This document shows positions 9,036 to 17,556 of a stretch of DNA of 64,000 nt, in pieces (the stretch's first letter is position 1; every line of letters begins with the position of its first letter). Source of the stretch: Allobosea thiooxidans (GTDB taxonomy: Bacteria > Pseudomonadota > Alphaproteobacteria > Rhizobiales > Beijerinckiaceae); NCBI RefSeq assembly GCF_900168195.1, contig NZ_FUYX01000013.1:97729-161728 (forward strand), in the 5' to 3' direction. The position numbers were made by a program, and so were the translations under genes. The notes beneath the pieces were generated by a model. That model was given only the letters and a program-made list of their open reading frames with translations. It did no database searches and had not been told where the DNA came from.

Positions 9036-10352
9036 ATGTTCATCTTCGAGGCCGCCGATCGGGAACCACGAGCGGCCGCCCGCGTTCCGCCCGAGCCCTT
9101 CCAAGCTGCTGAAGGACAGCCGCCCGTGTCGTCCCTCCCATCCTTCAGACGCTTCCTGCTGATCGGCCGGCCGGCCGAGGGCGCGGGGCTTTCTGCCGGC
9201 GGGCGCGATGCGCGGATCGACGTGGTGCGCGGGCTCGCGCTGCTGATCATCTTCATCAACCACATGCCCGGGAACGTCGCCTCGGCCTATACGCCGTACA
9301 ATTTCGGCTTCTCGGACGCTGCGGACATCTTCGTGCTGCTCGCCGGCGTCTCGGCGACCCTGGCCTATGGCGGGCTGATCGAGCAGCGCGGCTTCTCGAT
9401 CGCGGCGCTGAAGCTCGGCGCCCGGCTGTGGACGCTCTATATCGCGCATATCGCCGTCTTCATCATCGTCTGCGGCGTCGTCGCCACGGCGGTGACGCGG
9501 ACCGAGAACCCGCTCTATGTCGAGATGATCAACATCCAGCCCTTCTTCCGGGACACGGTCGAGGCGCTGATCGGCGCGCTGACGCTGACCTATCAGCCCT
9601 CCTATCTCGACATCCTGCCGCTCTACATCGTGCTGCTGGCGCTGTTCCCGGCGATCTACTACGCGGCGCGGATCAGCCCGCTCCTGACGCTGGTAGGCTC
9701 GCTGGCGATCTGGCAGGCCGCGCTCGTATTCGAGCTCAACCTGCCCAACGGCAATGCCGGCGTCTGGTTCTTCAACCCCTTCGCCTGGCAGGTGATCTTC
9801 ACGCTCGGCGTCGTCATCGGCCGGGCCGCGCTGCTCGGCGTCGGCGCGCCGCGCCGGGCCTGGCTCGACGCTGCGGCGCTGGCGTTCATCGTCTTCGCCT
9901 GGGTGGTGAAGACGGCCACGGGCAACCCGACCGGCATCGCCGTGCTGAACGACTGGTTCGACTCCGTTCAGCTCGGCTCGGACAAGACCAACCTCGCCTG
10001 GATGCGGCTGATCCATATCGGGGCGCTGACCTGGCTCGCGATCCGCTGGCTTCCGGCCGGCGGATCGATGGCGAAGTACGCCCCGGGGCACGTCCTGGCC
10101 TGCGTCGGGCAGAATTCGCTGCATGTCTTCTGTGTCGGGATCGTGCTCGCGATCATCGGGCAGATCCTGCTGGCGGAAACATCCTTCGCTCTGGGCGTTC
10201 AGTTGCTGATCTGCACGGCCGGCATTACAATTCTGACAGGGTTAGGGATGTTCCTGTCGTGGTATCGCTCGATCACGAAACGCGGCGAAAGCGCCGAGCC
10301 TACCCAGGTGCGCGGCACGCAGGCGCCGCGGCCTTCCTTGTCCTCGCGCTGA
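9036..10352 (+). CDS. opgC: OpgC-family membrane acyltransferase
   Basis: Predicted integral membrane protein that transfers succinyl or similar acyl groups to periplasmic glucans. The frame encodes 438 residues; conserved sequence begins near residue 60 with RDARIDVVRGLALLIIFINH, the hallmark N-terminus of OpgC, followed by about ten transmembrane segments. The ATG at 9036 gives a non-conserved 55-residue lead, so a later start (for example GTG at 9126) is possible. The 3' end overlaps the SGNH hydrolase gene, suggesting co-expression. OpgC is known to succinylate osmoregulated periplasmic glucans; substrate here is inferred from the family. Confidence 0.85.
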   Translation: MFIFEAADREPRAAARVPPEPFQAAEGQPPVSSLPSFRRFLLIGRPAEGAGLSAGGRDARIDVVRGLALLIIFINHMPGNVASAYTPYNFGFSDAADIFVLLAGVSATLAYGGLIEQRGFSIAALKLGARLWTLYIAHIAVFIIVCGVVATAVTRTENPLYVEMINIQPFFRDTVEALIGALTLTYQPSYLDILPLYIVLLALFPAIYYAARISPLLTLVGSLAIWQAALVFELNLPNGNAGVWFFNPFAWQVIFTLGVVIGRAALLGVGAPRRAWLDAAALAFIVFAWVVKTATGNPTGIAVLNDWFDSVQLGSDKTNLAWMRLIHIGALTWLAIRWLPAGGSMAKYAPGHVLACVGQNSLHVFCVGIVLAIIGQILLAETSFALGVQLLICTAGITILTGLGMFLSWYRSITKRGESAEPTQVRGTQAPRPSLSSR

Positions 10353-11101
10353 GTTCATTCGCGGTCGCGGCGCCGATGCAGCCCTCGGCCGATGCGCGCT
10401 GCCGGGCCGACCCGGCGAAGCCGCTATTCCAGCCGAGCCTGCCCTCCGCGCGCAAGGCGCTCCAGGAAACCGGCCGCCTGACGATCGTGGCGCTGGGCTC
10501 GTCGACGACGGCAGGCTCCGGCGCCAGCGCCGAGGACAAGAGCTATCCCTCAGTGCTGCAGGCGGAGCTGCGCCGACGCCTGCCGGGCGCCGAGGTCTCG
10601 GTCGTCAACAAGGGGGTGGGCGGGCAATCGGCCTACGACATGCTGCTGCGCATGGATGCCGACGTCATCGACGAGAAGCCCGCCATCGTCATCTGGCAGA
10701 CGGTGATCAACGACGCCATCCGCGATATCGGCGAGGACAAGCTCGCCAAGATCCTCCGCAAGGGCATCGGCAAGGCCCGCGCCGCCGGCATCGACATGGT
10801 GCTGATGGATCTGCCCTGGCTGCCGCGCGAGGGCCGCTATCCGCATTACGACGATTATCGCAGGGTCCTGGGCAAGACGGCGCAGGAGCAGGGCGTCTCG
10901 CTCTTCCCGCGCTATGCGCTGATGAAGGGCTGGTCGAATACGCGCCAGTTCACTTCCGAGGAGCTCGTCGGGATGGACGGCCTGCACCTGGTCGACGCGG
11001 CTTATCGCTGCCTCGGACTCAGGCTCGCGGACGGGATCGTGGCCGGCATCGGCTCCGTCCGGATCGAAACGGCCGGCGGCAAGGCAAGGCCGTCCGACTG
11101 A
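10259..11101 (+). CDS. Secreted SGNH/GDSL hydrolase
   Basis: SGNH-family esterase, probably periplasmic. The blocks are visible: ALGSSTTAG (block I serine), NKGVGGQSA (block II glycine), WQTVIND (block III asparagine) and MDGLHLVD (block V Asp-x-x-His). The GTG at 10259 gives a convincing signal peptide (basic start, AAAFLVLALSSF core, AVA-AP cleavage), about 280 residues in all, and overlaps opgC by 94 bp in another frame. An ATG at 10376 would lose the export signal and is less likely. Position behind an acyltransferase suggests it trims or transfers acyl groups on the same polysaccharide; this is inference. Confidence 0.8.
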   Translation: MVSLDHETRRKRRAYPGARHAGAAAFLVLALSSFAVAAPMQPSADARCRADPAKPLFQPSLPSARKALQETGRLTIVALGSSTTAGSGASAEDKSYPSVLQAELRRRLPGAEVSVVNKGVGGQSAYDMLLRMDADVIDEKPAIVIWQTVINDAIRDIGEDKLAKILRKGIGKARAAGIDMVLMDLPWLPREGRYPHYDDYRRVLGKTAQEQGVSLFPRYALMKGWSNTRQFTSEELVGMDGLHLVDAAYRCLGLRLADGIVAGIGSVRIETAGGKARPSD

Positions 11102-11128
11102 CCGGCCGGGCAACCCCGGCTGGAGGTG

Positions 11129-12055
11129 CTACTTGGCCAGCACCTCGATATCGCGGTCGCTGCCGGATTCGACCTTGAAGTCCCGCGAGTAGATCTGGCC
11201 CTCCTGCCGGGCGATCAGCACGTAGTCGCCCTCGGCCAGAATGACCTGGGGAAAGGCGCCGATCGCCTCGCGGATGACGTCGCCGCCAGGGGTAAGGACG
11301 CTGAAGGCGGTGCCGGCGAAGGCCTCTCCGCCGGTGGCGGCGACGAGCTTCAGCGTGACCTTGGCCGCGCGATGATGCAGCGTCGCGTCGGTGACCTTGC
11401 CGGTCTCGACCTTGACGTCGGCGCGCTGGATCGCGTTGGAATCGCCATAGGTCGAGACGACGTGGTAGGTGCCTTCCGGCAGGCGGATGACCTCTCCGGC
11501 CTTGGCGCCGCTCGTCACCAGCCGCCCTTCGGAATTGCCCTGCAGTGGGACGAAGACCGAGAAGGAGAGCTGCCCGGCGGGAATCGGCGCATCGCCGATC
11601 GAACCGGCGAGCGAGAGCGCACCCGCGCTGATGGCGACCTGGTCGCGCAGGCCCTGCGGCCCGAGGCTGACGCGCTTCGTGCCGCTGGCGAAGCCATAGG
11701 CGGCGTGGACGACATAGTTGCCGGACGGCAGCGAGAAGCTCGGCTCCGGGTCGTTGGAACGGGCGACGATGCGCGGAGCGGAGCCGTCGGCGGATTCCGT
11801 CAGGATGCGCCAGGCCAGGCCGGAGCGGATCGGCTTGCGGTCATTGGCGAACTGGGCCGAAATCGCGAGCTGGGCCAGCCCGTTGACGGCGGCGGGCTGC
11901 TCCGGGGCGGGGCGGGGGGCAGGCAGCGGCGTGTCGGCGCCGGGGCCGGTATCCGGCGCCGGAACCTGGGCCGAGACCGGCGAAAGCAGGACGGCCATGG
12001 CGAAGACGACGCCGGCGAGGCGGCGGCCAGCTTCAAACCCATCCAATTCCAGCAT
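11129..12055 (-). CDS. Exported protein with repeated beta-sandwich-like segments
   Basis: I do not recognise a named family. The 308-residue product starts at the ATG at 12055 and has a signal peptide ending near VSA-QV, then a Pro/Ala-rich linker (about residues 30-60). The remainder contains several similar strands of the form (L/S)PSGNYVVHAAYG, LPEGTYHVVSTYGD and LAEGDYVLIARQEG, about 75-80 residues apart, suggesting three carboxypeptidase-regulatory-like or PEGA-like beta domains. Probably periplasmic or surface-attached. It converges on the SGNH gene (27 bp) and is divergent from the nitroreductase. Confidence 0.7.
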   Translation of the reverse strand: MLELDGFEAGRRLAGVVFAMAVLLSPVSAQVPAPDTGPGADTPLPAPRPAPEQPAAVNGLAQLAISAQFANDRKPIRSGLAWRILTESADGSAPRIVARSNDPEPSFSLPSGNYVVHAAYGFASGTKRVSLGPQGLRDQVAISAGALSLAGSIGDAPIPAGQLSFSVFVPLQGNSEGRLVTSGAKAGEVIRLPEGTYHVVSTYGDSNAIQRADVKVETGKVTDATLHHRAAKVTLKLVAATGGEAFAGTAFSVLTPGGDVIREAIGAFPQVILAEGDYVLIARQEGQIYSRDFKVESGSDRDIEVLAK

Positions 12056-12158
12056 GCTTTCCGTCCTCGGCGACCCTGCGGCGATGTATGAGCAGGCTCG
12101 CTTGTCCTCATCATGGCGAAGGAATAGGTCATTTCCATCGCCATCGTCCGGATGTTTC

Positions 12159-12728
12159 ATGACCGATACGCTCTCTCTGCTCAAGCTGCGTCGCTCGGTG
12201 CCGCCGCAGTTCCTTTCCGCCCCGGGCCCGCAGGGCGCGCAGCTCGACGAGTTGCTCGCGATCGCGGCGCGCGTGCCCGACCACGGCAAGCTCGCGCCCT
12301 GGCGTTTCATCGTCTTCACCGGCGCGGCGCGTGAGAAGGCGGCCGCGGTGGTAGCGCGCGTCTATCGGGAGAAGAACCCGCAGGCGAGCGAGGAACAGGT
12401 CGAGTTCGAGCGCAAGCGCCTGCTGCATGCACCCGTCATCGTCGGCGTGGTCTCGCGGGCGCGCCAGCACGTCAAGATCCCACTCTGGGAGCAGGAGCTC
12501 TCGGCCGGCGCCGTCTGCATGAATATGCTCGTCGCCGCCTATGCCATGGGCTATGCCGGCTCCTGGCTGACGAACTGGTTCTCCTTCGACCGCGAGATCA
12601 TGACCGCGTTCGGCCTTGCCGAGGACGAACGGATGGCCGGCTTCATCCATATCGGCACGCCGACGGCGCCGATCAGTGATCGCGACCGGCCGGTGATGTC
12701 CGAGATCGTCAGCTACTACGGAGCGTGA
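12159..12728 (+). CDS. Nitroreductase family protein
   Basis: 189-residue FMN-dependent oxidoreductase of the compact YdjA/RutE-like nitroreductase group. The N-terminal KLRRSVPPQFL carries the phosphate-binding arginines of FMN, followed by RVPDHGKLAPWRFIVF and, near residue 125, the AYAMGYAGSWLTNW segment. Such enzymes use NAD(P)H to reduce nitro compounds, quinones or unsaturated acids; the substrate is unknown. The ATG at 12159 is selected by homology of MTDTLSLLKLRRS; longer upstream reading has no support. The next gene, a flavin reductase, starts one base after its stop, so they are likely co-transcribed. Confidence 0.9.
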   Translation: MTDTLSLLKLRRSVPPQFLSAPGPQGAQLDELLAIAARVPDHGKLAPWRFIVFTGAAREKAAAVVARVYREKNPQASEEQVEFERKRLLHAPVIVGVVSRARQHVKIPLWEQELSAGAVCMNMLVAAYAMGYAGSWLTNWFSFDREIMTAFGLAEDERMAGFIHIGTPTAPISDRDRPVMSEIVSYYGA

Positions 12729-12729
12729 C

Positions 12730-13338
12730 GTGACCTATTATTCGGCGACCAAGGACGATCTCGGCTTCGCCCACGACCCCTTCAAGGCGATCGTGGCGCC
12801 GCGGCCGATCGGCTGGATCACGGCGCTGAGCGCCAAGGGCGAGGTGAATCTCTCGCCCTACAGCTTCTTCAACGCGATCTCGTCGCGGCCGAACATCGTG
12901 ATGTTCTCCTCCGAGAACAAGAAGGATGCGGTCGCCTTCATCGAGGAGACGGGGGAGTTCACCTGCTCGCTGGTGACGAAGGCGCTGGCGCAGCCGATGA
13001 ACCTGACCTCGGCGCCGCTGCCGCGCGGCGAGAACGAATACATCCATGCCGGGCTCGAGATGGCGCCGTCGCGCTTCGTCAAGCCGCCGCGCGTGGCGGG
13101 GACGCCGGCCGCGCTCGAATGCAAGCTGCTCTCGATCCAGCAGCTCAGGGATCTCGAGGGCAACGAGGTGCCGCGCTGGATGGTGCTGGGGCAGGTCGTC
13201 GGCACCTTCATCGACGACGCCTTCGTCAAGGACGGGCGCTTCGACACGGCCGGCGCCAACCCGATCGCGCGCTGCGGCTATGCCGATTATGCCGAGGTGA
13301 CGAGCCTGTTCTCGATCCAGCGGCCGGCGGGCGGCTGA
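12730..13338 (+). CDS. Flavin reductase-like FMN-binding protein
   Basis: 202 residues of the flavin-reductase-like split-barrel fold. The segment APRPIGWITALSAKGEVNLSPYSFFNAIS (shown by its ends APRPIGWI and PYSFFNAIS) is the conserved FMN-binding core near residues 22-50. Members reduce or bind FMN, often serving a partner oxidoreductase, and the GTG start lies one base after the stop of the nitroreductase gene, so a functional pair is plausible. Full length for the family. Confidence 0.9.
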   Translation: MTYYSATKDDLGFAHDPFKAIVAPRPIGWITALSAKGEVNLSPYSFFNAISSRPNIVMFSSENKKDAVAFIEETGEFTCSLVTKALAQPMNLTSAPLPRGENEYIHAGLEMAPSRFVKPPRVAGTPAALECKLLSIQQLRDLEGNEVPRWMVLGQVVGTFIDDAFVKDGRFDTAGANPIARCGYADYAEVTSLFSIQRPAGG

Positions 13339-13350
13339 CGCTGCCCGGCG

Positions 13351-13441
13351 TCATGCTCGCCCTTGTGGCGAGCATCCACGTCTTGAACACGGCCTCGATC
13401 GATGAAGACCTGGATGGTCGGGACAAGCCCGACCATGATGG
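13351..13441. repeat. Intergenic palindromic repeat, family B
   Basis: Contains two dyads, GCTCGCCCTTGTGGCGAGC (13353-13371) and GGTCGGGACAAGCCCGACC near 13418-13436, separated by a stretch with matching ends (ATCCACGTCTTGAAC and GAAGACCTGGAT). It sits in the 142-bp gap between convergent genes and could end transcription from both sides. It has no coding potential. Confidence 0.55.
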
Positions 13442-13480
13442 GGAGGCAGGGGACGGCGCGTCGCGAAGCGGCGGCCGGCC

Positions 13481-13690
13481 TTATCCGGCCAGCGGCTTGG
13501 CGCGGTAGTCGCCGAGCGGGGCGAGGGCTCGGTTGATCGCTTCGGCGTCGAGGGCGACGCCCTCCGGCAAGGTCAGGCGCGGCGGATCGAGCGTCACCTT
13601 CGCGCCCGGTGCGAGCGCCGTGGCTGCCTGCTGGACGCGCGAGGCGCAGCCGCCGCAATGCATCCCCGAAATCGCAAAAACCTGAGTCAT
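13481..13690 (-). CDS. Heavy-metal-associated (HMA/CopZ-like) domain protein
   Basis: 69 residues, a single ferredoxin-like HMA domain. The metal loop GMHCGGCASRV (9-19) has the paired cysteines that bind Cu(I) or Zn(II) in CopZ-type chaperones. No copper ATPase or CueR gene is nearby; the gene instead sits 19 bp downstream of the CoA lyase gene on the same strand and may share its transcript. Metal and partner are not determined. Confidence 0.88.
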   Translation of the reverse strand: MTQVFAISGMHCGGCASRVQQAATALAPGAKVTLDPPRLTLPEGVALDAEAINRALAPLGDYRAKPLAG

Positions 13691-13709
13691 CCGAATCGCC
13701 TCCGGCCGT

Positions 13710-14588
13710 TCATTCAGCCAGTTTCCGAGCTCGCGCGAGGAGCCGCTGCGCCCTGATCAGATGGGGACGATCCAGCATCTCGCCATCGAGGCCGATGACG
13801 CCGGCGCCGGGATTGGCCTCGAACAGCGCGACGATCTGGCCGGCCTTGGCCAGCGCCTCCGGCGAGGGAGAGAAGATCTCGTTGATCGGGGCAACCTGCG
13901 CGGGGTGGATCGCCATCTTGCCGGTGAAGCCGTCGCGCCGGGCGGCCAGGCACTCGGCTCGGAAGGCGGCATCGTCGCGGAAATTGGTGAAGACGGTGTC
14001 GACCGCGTCGATCTGGGCTGCGCTCGCGGCGAGGAGCGTCAGCGCGCGGGCAAGGCGATAGGGGTCGGTGTAGGAGCCGTCCTCGAGCCGGTTGGTCTCG
14101 GCGCCGAGATCAGCCGAGAGGTCCTCGGCGCCCCAGGTCAGCGCCATCAGGCGATGCGAGGAGCGGGCATAGCTGCCGAGGCCGAAGATGCCCTTGCCGT
14201 TCTCGGTGGCGATCGGGAGGATCCGGGTCTTGCCGTCGGGCAGGTCGGCCTCCGCCTCGCGCACGGCGATCTTGGCGGCGAGGTGGCCGACATCGACGCC
14301 GCCCTCCGATTTCGGCAGCATGATCGCGTCCGGCGCGCCGGGCATCACGGCGTCGAGATCGGCGTCGCTCATGCCGGTCGTCAGGCCGTTGATGCGCACG
14401 ATGAGCAGCGGCCGCTTCGCCAGCGGGCGGGTGGCCTCCAGGAAGGCGCGGGTGATCTCGCGCGCCTGCGGCTTGCCGTCGAGCGCGACCGAATCCTCAA
14501 GGTCGAGGATCAGCGCGTCGGCGCCGCTCTCCAGGCCCTTCTGCTGCTTCTTCGGGCTGTCGCCCGGCACGAACAGGAGCGAGCGCAT
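13710..14588 (-). CDS. HpcH/HpaI-family CoA ester lyase (CitE-like)
   Basis: 292-residue TIM-barrel lyase that cleaves or condenses beta-hydroxyacyl-CoA thioesters such as malyl-, methylmalyl- or citramalyl-CoA with Mg2+. Visible landmarks: MRSLLFVPGDSPKK start, ALILDLEDSV, the arginine of RINGL, IMLPKSEGG with the metal-binding region, and KMAIHPAQV near the end. The start at 14588 follows the MaoC stop by 4 bp, so the two are an operon and probably act on successive CoA intermediates. A second hydratase of the same theme lies at 60645-61502. Exact substrate is not resolved. Confidence 0.88.
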   Translation of the reverse strand: MRSLLFVPGDSPKKQQKGLESGADALILDLEDSVALDGKPQAREITRAFLEATRPLAKRPLLIVRINGLTTGMSDADLDAVMPGAPDAIMLPKSEGGVDVGHLAAKIAVREAEADLPDGKTRILPIATENGKGIFGLGSYARSSHRLMALTWGAEDLSADLGAETNRLEDGSYTDPYRLARALTLLAASAAQIDAVDTVFTNFRDDAAFRAECLAARRDGFTGKMAIHPAQVAPINEIFSPSPEALAKAGQIVALFEANPGAGVIGLDGEMLDRPHLIRAQRLLARARKLAE

Positions 14589-14592
14589 GCCG

Positions 14593-15090
14593 TCAGACCG
14601 CGACCGTTGCGGGGGTGGGGCGCTTGCGCATGAAGGCCTGGCGGCGGCACTGGGCGACCAGCGTGCCGTCCTGCTTGTAGGCCTTGTGCAGGAAGTCGAC
14701 GATGCCGGCATCCGGACGCGAGCGCGATTCGCGCTTGGCGACGATCTCGGTGGTGCAGTTCACGGTGTCGCCCTCGAACAGTGGAGCGGGGAAGGCGACG
14801 TCGGTCATGCCGAGATTGCCGATGGTGGTGCCGACGGTGGTGTCGTTGACCGAGATCCCGATCATCAGGCCGAGCGTGAACAGCGAGTTCATCAGCGGCT
14901 TGCCCCACTCCGTCTCGGTCGCGCAGAAATGCGCATCGATATGAAGGGGTTGCGGGTTGAGCGTCATGTTGGAAAACAACATGTTGTCCATCTGCGTGAC
15001 GGTCCGCGTCAGGCCGTGCTCGATCACCGCTCCGACCTGGAAATCCTCGAAATAGATCCCGCCACGCTTGTGACGCATCACATCCGCCAT
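14593..15090 (-). CDS. MaoC-family dehydratase
   Basis: 165 residues, a single hot-dog MaoC domain that hydrates enoyl-CoA or dehydrates hydroxyacyl-CoA. The catalytic-type segment MTLNPQPLHIDAHFCATE (Asp/His pair around residues 45-60) is present, as is the NSLFTLGLMIGISVND helix. It is about half the length of two-domain mesaconyl-CoA hydratases. The ATG at 15090 has GGAGG 6-7 bases upstream; the frame is open further to 15345 but not conserved. It is the first gene of the MaoC/CoA-lyase operon, suggesting mesaconyl- or methylmalyl-CoA-type chemistry. Confidence 0.88.
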   Translation of the reverse strand: MADVMRHKRGGIYFEDFQVGAVIEHGLTRTVTQMDNMLFSNMTLNPQPLHIDAHFCATETEWGKPLMNSLFTLGLMIGISVNDTTVGTTIGNLGMTDVAFPAPLFEGDTVNCTTEIVAKRESRSRPDAGIVDFLHKAYKQDGTLVAQCRRQAFMRKRPTPATVAV

Positions 15091-15280
15091 CGACGCCTCC
15101 GCCTTCGCATCGCCGGCCGCTGAGCCGGCGCGAAAGTCGTAGAGCGCGATCCGCCGGGAGGGAAGCGGAAAGCGCGGCGTTAAGCTCCCGAGGGGCGTTC
15201 TTAACGCTTCGCTTACCATAATGGAGCAGGCTGAATCATGCGCTCCCGCATCGCGCGGAGGCGGTCCGCCGAAGGTCTCG

Positions 15281-16342
15281 ATGTTCCTCTTCACCACGCC
15301 GCAGAGCCGCGAGGCGCAGCCAGCCAATCCGGTCGTCAGCGCCATCCGCCAGGGTGCGGAGCGGACGGGGGCGGGGTTCGATTACCTGCTCAAGACGGCG
15401 CAGCGCGAATCCGCCCTGGAGCCCGACGCCAAGGCGAGGACATCGAGCGCGACCGGGCTCTTCCAGTTCATCGAGCAGACCTGGCTCGCCATGGTGAAGC
15501 AGGAGGGCCCGAAGCAGGGGCTCTCGCAATATGCCGACGCGATCTCCGAGAGCGGCGGGCGGCTCAGCGTTTCCGACCCGGCAGCGCGGGAGAAGATCCT
15601 GCAGCTGCGCAACGATCCGCAGGTCGCCGCGGTGATGGCGGGCGCGCTGACCCAGAAGAACCGCGACCAGCTCGCCGGCGCCCTCGGGCGGCAGCCGCAG
15701 GCGGGCGAGCTCTACATGGCGCATGTGCTGGGCGCGCGCGGCGCTTCCGACCTGATCCGCGCCGTGGCCAGCGACCCGAGCCGCGTCGCGGCGCGGGATT
15801 TCCCCGAAGCCGCCGCCGCCAACCGCTCGATCTTCTACGACAAGGCGGGACGCGCGCGCAGCGTCCAGGAGGTCTATGGCGTGCTTGCGGCGAGCCATGC
15901 CGGCACGCAGGTCGCGGCCGGTACGGCGCAGGCCGGGCAAGCCGGACAGGGCGAGATTCCCGAAGCCGAGATCGCGGCGGCGCTGCGTCCGGGCCGGGCG
16001 AAGGGGCTGGTCGGCCTGTTCTCCACGACCGGCTCGCGCGATCCGGTCTCCCGGGCCGTGGCCGATCTCTGGACGACGCCCAGCCGGGGCGGCACGCGGG
16101 TTGCCTCGCTCGACAGCGCCGAACGCTATTTCCCGCGCCGCAACCAGGGCGGTGCGACCGAGGCTGCCGCCTCCGGCGTCGCACCAGCTGCCGGCGCGGG
16201 CAAGCCGGTCAATGCGCCCTTGCCGCCGGCGCGGCCGGACGACCTGTCGCGGCCGACGGCTGCGGCCGCGCAGACGGCCGGCAGGGCTCGGCCCGGGCCG
16301 CTCGACCTGTCAGCCTTCATGGTCCGGAGGGGCGGAGCATGA
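15281..16342 (+). CDS. Lytic-transglycosylase-like protein
   Basis: 353 residues. The N-terminal half is a goose-lysozyme/SLT-like region: QRESALEPDAKA with the candidate catalytic Glu, then SSATGLFQFIEQTW, the classic glycan-binding turn. The C-terminal half (about 210-350) is Ala/Pro-rich and probably disordered. No signal peptide is evident, unusual for a peptidoglycan enzyme, so export may rely on another route (for example the flagellar export machinery). The ATG at 15281 has GAAGG upstream; an ATG at 15221 would add 20 residues. The stop overlaps the DUF2336 start (ATGA). Confidence 0.75.
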   Translation: MFLFTTPQSREAQPANPVVSAIRQGAERTGAGFDYLLKTAQRESALEPDAKARTSSATGLFQFIEQTWLAMVKQEGPKQGLSQYADAISESGGRLSVSDPAAREKILQLRNDPQVAAVMAGALTQKNRDQLAGALGRQPQAGELYMAHVLGARGASDLIRAVASDPSRVAARDFPEAAAANRSIFYDKAGRARSVQEVYGVLAASHAGTQVAAGTAQAGQAGQGEIPEAEIAAALRPGRAKGLVGLFSTTGSRDPVSRAVADLWTTPSRGGTRVASLDSAERYFPRRNQGGATEAAASGVAPAAGAGKPVNAPLPPARPDDLSRPTAAAAQTAGRARPGPLDLSAFMVRRGGA

Positions 16343-17550
16343 TCGTTCGGCGTTTTCTGCTCTGGGCCCGCACGGCGCCGGCCGAGGCGCGCGCAGCCGG
16401 CGCCGGGGCGCTGGCCGGGGCCTATCTGCGCTCCGAGATGTCCGAGGACGACCGGCATGAGGCGGAGACGGCGCTGATCGCGCTGGTCGACGATCCCTCG
16501 CCGCTGGTCCGCCGCGCGATTGCGGAGGAGATGGCGCCCTCGATGCGCACGCCCCGCACGCTCGCGCTGGCGCTCGCCGCCCATCAGAGCGACGTCGCGG
16601 CGCTGATGCTTGCCCATTCGCCGGTGCTGACCGAGGCCGATCTGGTGGATGCGGCGGCCGTCGGCGACGTGCTGGCGCAGCGCGCCATCGCGATGCGCCG
16701 CCGCCTGCCGCTCGGCGTCTGCGCCGCGCTGGCCGAGGTCGGCTGCGAGGAGGCGCTGATCACGCTCGCCGGCAACCGCACGGCGGAGATCCCGGATTTC
16801 TCGCTCGAACGGATGGTCGAGCGCTGCGGGGACAGCGGCGCCCTGCGCGAGGCCCTGCTGGAGCGCGTCGACCTGCCGACCGGCCTGCGGCAGGCGATCG
16901 CGGCCCGGGTCTCCGACACGCTCGCCCGCTTCGTCGCCGGTTGCGGCTGGCTCACACCTGAGCGCAGCGCCAGGCTTGCGCGGGAATCGGCCGAGCGGGT
17001 GGCGGTGGCGCTCGCCGCCGGCGGCGAGGCGACCGATGCGCCGGCCGTCGTCGAGGTGCTGCGCGCCACCGGGCGCCTGACGCCCGGCCTGATGCTGCGT
17101 TCGCTCCTGAGCGGTGAGCCGGCCCTGGCGGAAGCCGCCTTCGTCTCCCTGTCCGGCCTGCCTTCCGGCCGGGTCGCGGCCCTGTTGCGCGACAGGCGCG
17201 GAGCCGGCCTCAAGGCGCTCTGTCGTAAGGCCGGGCTGCCGGTTGCGCTCGAACCGGCCTTCACCGCAGCGATCCTCGCCCTCAACGCCCGCGGCTTCGA
17301 TGCGGGGGGCGCATCCTGCGGCATCGACCGTGAGCTGCTGCGCGCGGTCCTTACCGTCTGCGAGGCGATGACGGGGCCGGAAGCGGATGCGCTGATCGCG
17401 CTGCTGCGGCGCATGGACGTGGAGGCTGCCTGCGAGCAGGCCCGCCTCATGGCGGATTCGCTGGCGGACGACGCGGCGCTCGCCCTGCTGGTCGAGGCCG
17501 ATCCCAGTTTCCTGGTGGGACTCGAGGCGGCCGATCTGCGCGCGGCCTGA
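16339..17550 (+). CDS. DUF2336 domain protein
   Basis: 403-residue, Ala/Leu-rich all-helical protein with HEAT-like repeats (for example ALIALVDDPSPLVRRAIAEE, about 45-64). It matches the alphaproteobacterial DUF2336 family, whose function is unknown. The start overlaps the stop of the transglycosylase-like gene by four bases, so the two are translationally coupled and likely act together. No membrane segments or catalytic motif are seen. It ends 6 bp from the convergent NAD kinase gene. Confidence 0.8.
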   Translation: MIVRRFLLWARTAPAEARAAGAGALAGAYLRSEMSEDDRHEAETALIALVDDPSPLVRRAIAEEMAPSMRTPRTLALALAAHQSDVAALMLAHSPVLTEADLVDAAAVGDVLAQRAIAMRRRLPLGVCAALAEVGCEEALITLAGNRTAEIPDFSLERMVERCGDSGALREALLERVDLPTGLRQAIAARVSDTLARFVAGCGWLTPERSARLARESAERVAVALAAGGEATDAPAVVEVLRATGRLTPGLMLRSLLSGEPALAEAAFVSLSGLPSGRVAALLRDRRGAGLKALCRKAGLPVALEPAFTAAILALNARGFDAGGASCGIDRELLRAVLTVCEAMTGPEADALIALLRRMDVEAACEQARLMADSLADDAALALLVEADPSFLVGLEAADLRAA

Positions 17551-17556
17551 GCCGGT

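Noticed and set aside
7791..10124. Long minus-strand open frame (777 codons) across the DUF2157, GDYXXLXY and opgC genes
   Set aside because: Spans three real genes on the other strand and has the composition of an antisense frame.
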